DNA of 7,671 bases, from contig JBGURM010000072.1 in assembly GCA_045132035.1 (NCBI GenBank), forward strand, positions 1 to 7,671, in the 5' to 3' direction. This document shows, in pieces, positions 1 to 5,866 of the stretch (within the stretch, counting starts at the first letter, position 1; every line of letters starts with the position of its first letter). The notes beneath the pieces were generated by a model. It was not told the DNA's origin, did not search any database, and saw only the letters and a list, made by a program, of their open reading frames with translations. This DNA comes from UBA2450 sp045132035. Its GTDB lineage: Bacteria > Bacillota_I > Bacilli_A > RFN20 > CAG-826. A program made the position numbers and the translations under genes.

Positions 1-11
1 CTTTACAACAT

Positions 12-31
12 ACCACCCTAAACTTTATAGA
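12..31. repeat. 20-bp imperfect direct repeat, copy 1
   Basis: ACCACCCTA, three variable bases, then TTTATAGA. It matches copy 2 (64-83) at 18 of 20 positions, with a start-to-start distance of 52 bases. On the minus strand it reads TCTATAAA followed by TTTAGGGTGGT. Function is unknown. The window edge prevents seeing whether further copies lie to the left. Confidence 0.6.
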
Positions 32-54
32 TTTTGTGGTTTTACTTTAAGGCT

Positions 55-74
55 CCACTCTAGACCACCCTAGA
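55..74. repeat. 10-bp tandem repeat (two units)
   Basis: CCACTCTAGA (55-64) is followed directly by CCACCCTAGA (65-74), identical at 9 of 10 positions. A third related unit, CCACCCTAAA, lies at 13-22. The 10-base period is about one helical turn, which would place equal faces of the DNA side by side, as in some protein-binding arrays. This reading is inference only. Confidence 0.55.
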
Positions 75-83
75 ATTTATAGA
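64..83. repeat. 20-bp imperfect direct repeat, copy 2
   Basis: Second copy of the repeat at 12-31, differing at two positions (73 is G instead of A, 75 is A instead of C). It overlaps the right-hand unit of the 10-bp tandem repeat at 55-74, so the conserved core shared by all elements is the CCAC(C/T)CTA(G/A)A block. Confidence 0.6.
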
Positions 84-117
84 ACCTAGATTTTTCTACC
101 TGGTTATTGCTTTTCGA

Positions 118-2064
118 TTAGTCGAATAAGTCTGGATAATTTTCTTTGAAGTAATCGTAGACCTTTTGGTCGTGATACTTGATATCCATCTTCTTGAGCC
201 AGTATTCTTTGCTTAATGAAGCATAGCTTCCTGTTTCAGCGACTTTCTTGGAGATTTCATCGATAACACTGTTGAGGAAAGAAACGCCTCTGAGAGTGCC
301 ATAGCTTGTTGAGCCACTGGCTTTGAGTTTGTTATCTTTGACAGCTTCTAAGACGTTAACGATGTAATAGGCACTGCCATCATCGTAAACGATGTCGTTG
401 AGATAGTTGTCTTGAGAATATTGACCTTCGAATTTTAAGAAGTAAGCACCATTAATGGAGCAGAGGAATTTATTTTCGTCAGCGCTTGGAGCGTCTCTTA
501 AATCCCATGTCCAATGTGCTTCATCAGCGCCAGCAACTTTTTGGAATCTGTCGAGTTCTTCTTCAACTCTCTTTAAATTCTTGTTTTTGGCTTCTGGATC
601 ACCTTCACCATCTTCTGGAAGTTCAATCTTGCTATTAGCAACTGAGATAGTGAATAATCTTTCATTAATCTTGCCGTTGCTATCAAGACTTGGTTGAGAA
701 GATTGAATGTACCAATCTTTATAGATTGTCTTGGTTTGGTCGATGTCGATTGTGGCTTGATCTAAACCTTCTTCTGGGGTGACTGTTCCACTTGATGTGA
801 ACTTGTTATATAAGGACATATCAAGTTCTTCAAATGTTTTGGCTTTTTCAAATTTTTCGAAGTCTTTGATTAAATCGCCATATTTTGTATTGTTGTAGTA
901 AACAATATCATCTGAGACATCAGCGGTTCCTCTATCATATGTTTTGATTTCATAGATATCGGATGCTTTAGCGTGAAGTCTATTGACGATTGCCATAGCT
1001 TCAGGATCGGTGCTGATTTCTTTGTATAAACCTTTATTAACAATTGCGTATGTATGGAATAAGTCTTTATAATAGTCTTCGATTTCGCTTGCTCTATAGT
1101 TTAAGTGTTGATTTTCAACTGGTGTATGAGCGTAGATAGCGTTAACTAAATCTTTAATTAAGGCGTCAGCGTTATTGGTAAATGATGAATATTTATCAAT
1201 TTTAATAACGTTGATTTTTCTTGCTCTACTATTTCTAACAGCAGCGATATCTTCGTCTAATAAGTATTGTTCGACTAACATATCGTTATAGACATCATCG
1301 ATGACTTCATCTTCGATGTAGGTGTAGTCGTTGCCGTTTTGATAGTATTCTCTATGTAAGATACCTTCAGTTGGATCAAAGACGTCTTCTTTTTCGAATT
1401 GATAGTCAACAAGAATTGGTTTTAAGTCAGCGGCTTTAGCAGCAGCGTAATTGACTTTTTTACCGTCTTTATATAAAGCTTCGACAAAGTCTAATTCACT
1501 GAAGAAGTGCTTCTTTGTGTAGCTTCCGCCTGTGGCTTTAGCGTACATTGATTCAGCGATACGTAATTCGATTTCCTTTAAGGAAGATCTAACGTTTTCT
1601 TTTTCAGTGTCACATGGGACGAAGTTCTTTTCATCGACTTCTGTTCCATCTTCTTTAACGTGTTTGCCTTCTTCATTATAGAGCCAGTAAACTTTGTGGT
1701 TCTTAATGAATTCAACCATTTTGGCATCATTGTTACATGCATCTTCAATAGTGATGATGGTGTCATCTTTAGCAGTGACACGGTTATAAACACCGAAGAC
1801 ACTTTCAGCGTATTTCACTAATACACTGTTGAGGACTTTTGATGGTGTAGAACCATCGTGCATTGAATCATAGATGATATTAAGAATATCGTTATGAATT
1901 TGATCTTTGCCGCTGGTCTTACCATCTTCAGTAATTGTGATGATTGAATCATCATAGTTTGATGGTTTAGCGTAAATTTCATCATCGGAAGAACTACAAC
2001 CGGTTAAGGCGAGAATGCCGAGGAGTGATAAAACTGCTAATTTTGGAAATCTCTTATTTGACAT
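118..2064 (-). CDS. Large surface lipoprotein, unknown function (possibly a divergent foldase)
   Basis: Predicted 648-residue lipoprotein. The signal peptide is clear: a basic N-region (KRFPK), a hydrophobic stretch LAVLSLLGILAL and the lipobox LTGC with the lipidated Cys at 23. The mature protein is acidic and mostly helical in appearance, with only three further cysteines (110, 151, 535). Residues about 247-292 form a helix-rich segment ending in the strand-like INVIKI, and residues about 565-573 (AYYIVNVLE) look like the last strand of a parvulin fold, but I cannot identify a full domain. The start at 2064 is chosen over in-frame ATGs at 2076 and 2130 because AGAAGGA (2076-2082) lies 11 bases upstream and the first 22 extra residues do not look like a signal peptide. 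It overlaps the end of the upstream foldase-like gene by 11 bases, so the two are probably co-translated. Lipoprotein status is solid; function is not known. Confidence 0.75.
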   Translation of the reverse strand: MSNKRFPKLAVLSLLGILALTGCSSSDDEIYAKPSNYDDSIITITEDGKTSGKDQIHNDILNIIYDSMHDGSTPSKVLNSVLVKYAESVFGVYNRVTAKDDTIITIEDACNNDAKMVEFIKNHKVYWLYNEEGKHVKEDGTEVDEKNFVPCDTEKENVRSSLKEIELRIAESMYAKATGGSYTKKHFFSELDFVEALYKDGKKVNYAAAKAADLKPILVDYQFEKEDVFDPTEGILHREYYQNGNDYTYIEDEVIDDVYNDMLVEQYLLDEDIAAVRNSRARKINVIKIDKYSSFTNNADALIKDLVNAIYAHTPVENQHLNYRASEIEDYYKDLFHTYAIVNKGLYKEISTDPEAMAIVNRLHAKASDIYEIKTYDRGTADVSDDIVYYNNTKYGDLIKDFEKFEKAKTFEELDMSLYNKFTSSGTVTPEEGLDQATIDIDQTKTIYKDWYIQSSQPSLDSNGKINERLFTISVANSKIELPEDGEGDPEAKNKNLKRVEEELDRFQKVAGADEAHWTWDLRDAPSADENKFLCSINGAYFLKFEGQYSQDNYLNDIVYDDGSAYYIVNVLEAVKDNKLKASGSTSYGTLRGVSFLNSVIDEISKKVAETGSYASLSKEYWLKKMDIKYHDQKVYDYFKENYPDLFD

Positions 2065-4093
2065 AGCACACACCATCCTTCTCGAATTCTTTCTTATCGG
2101 CGTCGTTTCCGCGGCCCCATCTGAAGACACATCCGGTAGATAACATACCTTTATAAGAACGAATCTTATTTTGATGTCTTAATTGGGCAAGGTAATCACC
2201 CCAAGCGCTATTGATTGTGTCAGCGTTACTGAGCCATTTTGCTTCTCTAAGGAGTTTGATCTTCTCTTCGATATTGGCTTCAACTTGGCTTGCTGTGGTT
2301 TCATTTTCATCAAAGAATTTAATTTCATCTTCTAAGCGACTGTAGAGCATTTGATAGATACGATAATCAAACGCTGCATCGAAGACATCGCTGGAATCTT
2401 GTCCTTTGAGTTTATTCTTAATAGTATTAATTCTATTTGTATAATAGGAAGAATCATCAGATTTTGTCATATTGACATATGTTTCTGCTGGGTAGTCAGC
2501 GGCAGTAACATCAGAAGAAGTTGTGTAATAGTCTTGTAATGTGACATCTGCTTTTGTGCCTGTACCTCTAGTGACTGCTTTATTGGTTTCATAGAAAACG
2601 GATTTTCTCATGACCATGAAGTGGATACCAGCAGTACTTCTAACACCGATAATGACGTTGCCATTTCCATCAGTTAAGACGGATTTTCCTGCTAATGCTG
2701 GAACTGCATCGGCGACAAAGTTGTTTTCTGGTAAGTAGAAGTTATCAACTGCGTCATTTGTGAAATCATGGGCTGCTGTTGTAACTTTATCAACATCCGC
2801 AGTAATGGTGATGTCTTCATTTGTAATAACAAATGGTGAACGGAAGTTTAAGAATTGGTTGAATAAAATGTTACGTGGGTAGGCAACTGCGCCTGCTTCT
2901 GGTTCAAATGTTCCAATCTTTTCTTCATCTTTTAATTCACCGATACGTTTGAAGACTTCGTATGGGATAGTTGGTAATTGAGCATATCCGTCGGTATCAC
3001 CATAACCTGTGACAGCGTTTTGAACGTCAGTGGTCATTTCTTGGACCGCTAATGCTTTAACTGGCTCTTTGGTTTCAACGGCTTTTCCATCAGCGTCTAA
3101 GATGACTTTGGTGACGACTGTGTCATCATTATCAATACCGAATGCTGAGTAGATGGCTTCGTTGCTATTACCTTGGGAGTCATTGCCTAAGGTATTGACA
3201 CCACTTAATAATGCGTCGTATGCATAGATACCTAATTTAAATTCATTGTAGAAGCTTGTTTGTGTGGACATCATTCCAACATCACCATAAGCAGTGTTAG
3301 AGGAGTCTTCACTTTCTTTAAAGGCAACTTCTTCAAATGTATAACTGCTATCCATTAATTTACGAACAACATTCCATAATTTTTCAGCTTCAGCACTGGT
3401 GATGGTTGCTCTAGAATAATCTGTTGCATCAGCACCTAATTTAACTAAAACGTGAAGAATGTGATATGGGAATACTGATTCATACTCATGGGTATCGTTA
3501 TTACTGGCGTCTAATGGTCTCTTAACTGTTTTCCAGGAACTATCGATGCCGAGATATTGATCCATTAAGGATAAATCTCCAACACCAACGTTTTCTTGGT
3601 TCTTTTTGTAGTACCATTCGTTGATTGCCTCTTTTTCGAGCTCGTACATGAAGTATTCTTTTAAATCTTCTTCGGTTTCACAGTTATGAGATTCAAGAAT
3701 AGCTTCCCATTCTTCCTCATACTTTTTACCGCTTGAGTTTGCGTTAACTTCCGCAACTCTCTTTTGGGTAGTAACTTTTTCTTTTGCTTCCTTTTCGATA
3801 CTCTCGTATGACTTTAAGGTTTGATCTTCAGCACTTAATCCTTTGTATTCGTATCTAATTAAGGCTTCTAAGACTGCATTGTAGAATAAAGTTGTACCTT
3901 CTTCGCTTTCGCCGTACTCGCTATAGAATTTATCAATGTCGATTGTAATCTTTTCGTCTTCGCTATTATATCCGACGAAATCAACAATGGATTCTTTGCT
4001 ACTTGTAACTGCTGGTGTAGAGTTACAGGAAGTAAGTGCGAGTGCACCGATGAAGCTAGTAACTAATCCAATAGATAGTTTACTTTTTTTCAT
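2054..4093 (-). CDS. PrsA/SurA-like foldase lipoprotein (parvulin-type peptidyl-prolyl isomerase)
   Basis: Predicted 679-residue lipoprotein, probably folding exported proteins outside the membrane. The signal peptide has KKSK, a hydrophobic core and lipobox LTSC with Cys23. Residues about 60-165 resemble the helical SurA/PrsA N-terminal region. A parvulin-like half follows: HVLVKL (214-219), FEEVAFKESED (253-263), YGDVGMM (269-275) and EFKLG (284-288), matching the family pattern HILVK, F-LA--YSED, GGDLG and EF. The closing strand of the fold appears only at GIHFMVM (489-495), so about 180 residues seem inserted where the family usually has about 30. His214 and His491 align with the two conserved parvulin histidines. 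The C-terminal tail is helical and ends with a cysteine pair (655, 676) around FRWGRGND. PrsA proteins are normally about 300 residues, so this one is more than twice the usual size. Start: AAGGAG 8 bases upstream of the ATG. It is the first gene of the minus-strand pair. Fold assignment is by motif only; activity is inferred. Confidence 0.68.
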   Translation of the reverse strand: MKKSKLSIGLVTSFIGALALTSCNSTPAVTSSKESIVDFVGYNSEDEKITIDIDKFYSEYGESEEGTTLFYNAVLEALIRYEYKGLSAEDQTLKSYESIEKEAKEKVTTQKRVAEVNANSSGKKYEEEWEAILESHNCETEEDLKEYFMYELEKEAINEWYYKKNQENVGVGDLSLMDQYLGIDSSWKTVKRPLDASNNDTHEYESVFPYHILHVLVKLGADATDYSRATITSAEAEKLWNVVRKLMDSSYTFEEVAFKESEDSSNTAYGDVGMMSTQTSFYNEFKLGIYAYDALLSGVNTLGNDSQGNSNEAIYSAFGIDNDDTVVTKVILDADGKAVETKEPVKALAVQEMTTDVQNAVTGYGDTDGYAQLPTIPYEVFKRIGELKDEEKIGTFEPEAGAVAYPRNILFNQFLNFRSPFVITNEDITITADVDKVTTAAHDFTNDAVDNFYLPENNFVADAVPALAGKSVLTDGNGNVIIGVRSTAGIHFMVMRKSVFYETNKAVTRGTGTKADVTLQDYYTTSSDVTAADYPAETYVNMTKSDDSSYYTNRINTIKNKLKGQDSSDVFDAAFDYRIYQMLYSRLEDEIKFFDENETTASQVEANIEEKIKLLREAKWLSNADTINSAWGDYLAQLRHQNKIRSYKGMLSTGCVFRWGRGNDADKKEFEKDGVCYVK
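2073..2082 (-). promoter_or_regulatory. Ribosome binding site deciding the 2064 start
   Basis: On the minus strand AGAAGGATGG lies inside the last codons of the upstream foldase-like gene. Counted from AAGGA there are 11 bases to the ATG at 2064, slightly long but workable. The alternative ATG at 2076 is part of the same motif and would have no spacer, which argues against it. Confidence 0.5.
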
Positions 4094-4101
4094 CTTTTGG
4101 T

Positions 4102-4107
4102 CTCCTT
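4102..4107 (-). promoter_or_regulatory. Ribosome binding site of the foldase-like gene
   Basis: AAGGAG on the minus strand, preceded by a run of A and separated by 8 bases from the ATG at 4093. This is a near-ideal site and supports both the start and strong translation. Confidence 0.85.
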
Positions 4108-4128
4108 TTTAAAATACATAGCGAGAAT

Positions 4129-4157
4129 ATTTTACTCACATAGAATTGCACGTGCAA
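4129..4157 (-). promoter_or_regulatory. Candidate sigma-A-type promoter for the lipoprotein pair
   Basis: On the minus strand, -35 TTGCAC (4157-4152), a 17-base spacer and -10 TAAAAT (4134-4129). The -10 box matches five of six consensus positions; the -35 box is weaker (three of six). Transcription would start near 4122 and leave a leader of roughly 28 bases carrying the AAGGAG site. The -35 box lies inside the perfect palindrome at 4145-4158, so a protein bound there would be expected to block RNA polymerase. Confidence 0.5.
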
Positions 4158-4158
4158 T
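4145..4158. promoter_or_regulatory. 14-bp perfect palindrome, candidate operator
   Basis: ATTGCACGTGCAAT reads the same on both strands. It covers the -35 box of the lipoprotein promoter and has GC-containing arms (GCACGTGC core), so it is not just an AT-rich accident. I do not recognise it as a known box: it does not fit Fur, PerR, Rex, CtsR, CIRCE or cre patterns. Confidence 0.5.
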
Positions 4159-4174
4159 AATAAATTAATTTATT
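4159..4174. promoter_or_regulatory. 16-bp perfect A/T palindrome
   Basis: AATAAATTAATTTATT is a perfect inverted repeat made only of A and T, directly abutting the 14-bp palindrome. It lies just upstream of the lipoprotein -35 box, where an AT-rich UP element for RNA polymerase would sit. Being pure A/T, it is much more likely to arise by chance than its neighbour. Confidence 0.35.
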
Positions 4175-4175
4175 T

Positions 4176-4200
4176 TCACGTATATCGCATATATACATGA
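4176..4200. promoter_or_regulatory. 25-bp dyad between the two promoters, candidate operator
   Basis: Two 10-base arms, TCACGTATAT (4176-4185) and ATATACATGA (4191-4200), are inverted repeats with one mismatch (4179 against 4197) and a 5-base centre. The centre at 4188 lies about 66 to 71 bases upstream of both predicted transcription starts, a position typical of activators or of a protein that serves both promoters. It shares ACGT with the 14-bp palindrome. The regulator is unknown. Confidence 0.4.
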
Positions 4201-4222
4201 GCAAATTTCATTATCATATTGT

Positions 4223-4252
4223 TTGATATAGTTAACTTTTTGGCATTACAAT
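4223..4252 (+). promoter_or_regulatory. Candidate sigma-A-type promoter of the suf operon
   Basis: -35 TTGATA (4223-4228, five of six consensus positions), an 18-base spacer and -10 TACAAT (4247-4252, five of six). Transcription should begin near 4259, giving a very short leader of about 15 bases that starts just before the ribosome binding site. So short a leader leaves no room for a riboswitch; control would have to act at the DNA level or after initiation. Confidence 0.62.
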
Positions 4253-4263
4253 ATTACGGCGAT

Positions 4264-4268
4264 GAGGT
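4264..4268 (+). promoter_or_regulatory. Ribosome binding site of sufC
   Basis: GAGGT, pairing with the 3' end of 16S rRNA, with six bases to the ATG at 4275. It fixes the sufC start and lies only a few bases after the predicted transcription start. Confidence 0.65.
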
Positions 4269-4274
4269 AGAAAT

Positions 4275-5096
4275 ATGGCGACATTAAAAATCAATGATCT
4301 ACATGTTGAAGTAGAAGGAAAAGAGATTCTTAAAGGTGTTACTACTCAAATAAGCGAAGGTGAAACCGTCGCATTATTAGGACCTAATGGACATGGCAAG
4401 TCAACTTTGTTGAATGTCATTATGGGACACCCAAGATATAAGATTACACAAGGTACTTTATTATTAGATGATGTTGATATCACTAATATGACAACAGATG
4501 AAAGAGCTAAGGCTGGTTTATTTTTAGCTTTACAAAATCCAGCGGAAGTCCCAGGAGTTATAAATTCTGACTTTTTAAGAGCCGCAGTTAATGCGACAAG
4601 AGAAGAAAAAGTATCAACTTACAAATTTTACAAAATGTTAGATTCAGCGACGAAAGAATTAAAAATGCCATTTGATTTAGCTACCCGCAGTCTTAATGAA
4701 GGATTCTCTGGTGGAGAAAAGAAAAGAAATGAGATTCTTCAATTATTATTACTCGAACCAAAAATCGCAATGTTAGATGAAATCGATTCTGGTCTTGATG
4801 TTGACGCGATTCAAGTTGTCGCGGACGTCATTAAGAAAGAAGAAGAAAAAGGAATGGGCTTTTTGGTCATTTCTCACTACGCAAGATTATTTGATTTAAT
4901 TAAACCTACAAGAGCGATTGTTATGATTAACGGAAGAATCGTCTTAGATGGTGATACTTCACTCATTAAGAGAATCGATCAAACTGGTTATGAATTTATC
5001 AAGACCGAACTCGGTATTGAAATTGAAAAAGAAAACGCTTCAATGAACACAGTGTCTATCGGCACTTGTGCGGTTAAAGAAACCATCAAGAAATAA
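4275..5096 (+). CDS. sufC: SUF system ATPase SufC
   Basis: Cytosolic ABC-type ATPase (273 residues) that works with SufB and SufD; ATP hydrolysis drives the rearrangement of the SufBCD scaffold during Fe-S cluster assembly. It is a soluble ABC protein, not a transporter subunit. All ABC motifs are visible: Walker A GPNGHGKST (36-44), Q-loop Gln87 in the SufC-typical LALQNPAEVPGV, signature FSGGEKKR (144-151), Walker B IAMLDE (164-169), D-loop SGLD (172-175) and H-loop His201 in ISHY. The DEIDSGLD run is the SufC form. After the usual end around GYEFIKTELGIE there is a tail of about 24 residues ending in VKETIKK; this is somewhat longer than in Bacillus relatives and its role is unknown. It is the first gene of the operon, preceded by its own promoter, and its stop is one base from the sufD ATG. 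Confidence 0.96.
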   Translation: MATLKINDLHVEVEGKEILKGVTTQISEGETVALLGPNGHGKSTLLNVIMGHPRYKITQGTLLLDDVDITNMTTDERAKAGLFLALQNPAEVPGVINSDFLRAAVNATREEKVSTYKFYKMLDSATKELKMPFDLATRSLNEGFSGGEKKRNEILQLLLLEPKIAMLDEIDSGLDVDAIQVVADVIKKEEEKGMGFLVISHYARLFDLIKPTRAIVMINGRIVLDGDTSLIKRIDQTGYEFIKTELGIEIEKENASMNTVSIGTCAVKETIKK

Positions 5097-5097
5097 T

Positions 5098-5865
5098 ATG
5101 AAAGAAATAGTTATTAATCAAAATTTAGAATATAGCTGTTTAGACTCTGATAAAGAGTTAACTTTTGTTACTTCTTCTAATCTAGAATCTTCTGTATTTA
5201 TTAGTGATATTGAGGATATGGATTTGCTTCATTTTGAAGTGAATGATAACTCAATTTTACACTTAGCTTTTTTTGCTAAAAAAACCTTGAAAAACGTAAA
5301 AATGACCGCAAATATTGGAGAAAATTCTAAAATAATTGTCTATTTTGCTGATTTTACAGTTGAGAAGAATCATCTTGAAGTGTCTATTAATTTAAATAAA
5401 GATAACGCGCGTGCCGAGTGGCATTTAGCGTCTTTATCTACTCAGAAAGATGATAAAGAAATCGCGGTTAACATTTATCATAATCATCCAAATACACATG
5501 GAAAAATTGACAATTATGGAGTCTGTAAAGAGAATAGCAAACTCATCTTTGCAGGCATCTCTCATATCGTAAAAGGGTGTCATCAAAGTACCTCTCATCA
5601 AAACGCGAAAATCGTTGTCTTTGATGATGACTGTAAAGCCATTGCTAGACCAATATTAAAAATTGATGAAAACGATATCGAAGCAAGTCACGCGGCAGTC
5701 GTTGGAAAAGTTAATGATGAGCACATCTTCTATTTAACCTCCAGAGGACTATCAGTGGATGACGCAAAATTATTAATTACCTTAGGATATTTAAAACCAA
5801 TTTTAAAAGGATTTAATGAAGAAATTGGAGAGCAAATTAACTCTCTAATTGAAGGGAGATTATAA
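5098..5865 (+). CDS. sufD: Short SUF scaffold subunit SufD
   Basis: SufB/SufD-family protein of 255 residues that should pair with SufB and SufC to form the Fe-S scaffold. The C-terminal half is diagnostic: a HQNAKIVVFDDDCKAIARP segment (167-185), then LKIDENDIEASHAAVVG (187-203) and IFYLTSRGL (210-218), equal to the family pattern P-L-I--DDV-CSHGATVG and FYL-SRG. His198 corresponds to the conserved SufD histidine; the Cys before it in most relatives is Ala196. The rest is strand-rich, as expected for the beta-helix core. Usual SufD proteins have about 420-440 residues; here the N-terminal helical domain is missing and the protein opens almost directly in the core. The GTG at 5068 would add ten residues within sufC and has no ribosome site, so ATG 5098 is chosen. 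It has no good Shine-Dalgarno and starts one base after the sufC stop, which suggests re-initiation by ribosomes leaving sufC. Confidence 0.88.
   Translation: MKEIVINQNLEYSCLDSDKELTFVTSSNLESSVFISDIEDMDLLHFEVNDNSILHLAFFAKKTLKNVKMTANIGENSKIIVYFADFTVEKNHLEVSINLNKDNARAEWHLASLSTQKDDKEIAVNIYHNHPNTHGKIDNYGVCKENSKLIFAGISHIVKGCHQSTSHQNAKIVVFDDDCKAIARPILKIDENDIEASHAAVVGKVNDEHIFYLTSRGLSVDDAKLLITLGYLKPILKGFNEEIGEQINSLIEGRL
5852..5857 (+). promoter_or_regulatory. Ribosome binding site deciding the sufS start
   Basis: AAGGGA inside the last sufD codons, nine bases before ATG 5867. It rules out the in-frame TTG at 5849, which would lie upstream of the site. Confidence 0.6.
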
Positions 5866-5866
5866 G

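Larger units (their letters stand above)
1..117. other. Gene-free left edge downstream of the lipoprotein operon
   Basis: This stretch follows the TAA stop of the minus-strand lipoprotein gene and runs to the window edge. I see no open reading frame of note, no tRNA and no convincing intrinsic terminator: no GC-rich hairpin is followed by a T-run on the minus strand. What it does hold is a set of short imperfect direct repeats (listed separately) and three CTAG tetranucleotides within about 30 bases (60-63, 70-73, 86-89). A TATAAA sequence occurs on the minus strand inside each copy of the longer repeat (76-81 and 24-29), but neither has a recognisable -35 box at the right distance, so I do not call a promoter. 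Confidence 0.6.

Noticed and set aside
12..74. T-box-like AGGGTGGT on the minus strand (in both repeat copies)
   Set aside because: It resembles the T-box core AGGGTGGNACCGCG only over the first eight or nine bases. The ACCGCG part is missing, there is no terminator/antiterminator pair, and the specifier region would have to lie within the lipoprotein gene.
86..95. Plus-strand terminator-like CTAG hairpin followed by five T
   Set aside because: The stem is only four pairs with an A/T-rich loop, and no plus-strand gene ends here; too weak to call.
455..697. Plus-strand 80-codon open frame opposite the 118-2064 lipoprotein gene
   Set aside because: It is the antisense shadow of a clear coding frame, is low in complexity (Ser/Leu rich) and has no ribosome site.
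1578..1802. Minus-strand 74-codon frame inside the 118-2064 lipoprotein gene
   Set aside because: It lies fully inside the main gene in another frame and has no sign of its own start region.
2065..2130. N-terminal extension of the 118-2064 lipoprotein to 2130
   Set aside because: The added 22 residues are polar and would bury the signal peptide inside the protein; they also overlap the coding end of the upstream gene by many more bases.
2351..2539. Plus-strand 62-codon frame inside the foldase-like gene
   Set aside because: Antisense shadow; its Ile/Cys-rich protein resembles nothing and no ribosome site precedes it.
4202..4216. Possible Fur or PerR box near the suf promoter
   Set aside because: ATTATCA (4210-4216) is a good half-site, but the other seven-base half matches at only two positions, so it is not a convincing box.
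5068..5097. GTG start for sufD within sufC
   Set aside because: It would add ten residues, mostly basic, with no Shine-Dalgarno site, and they do not resemble the SufD family. ATG 5098 fits the one-base junction pattern of the operon.
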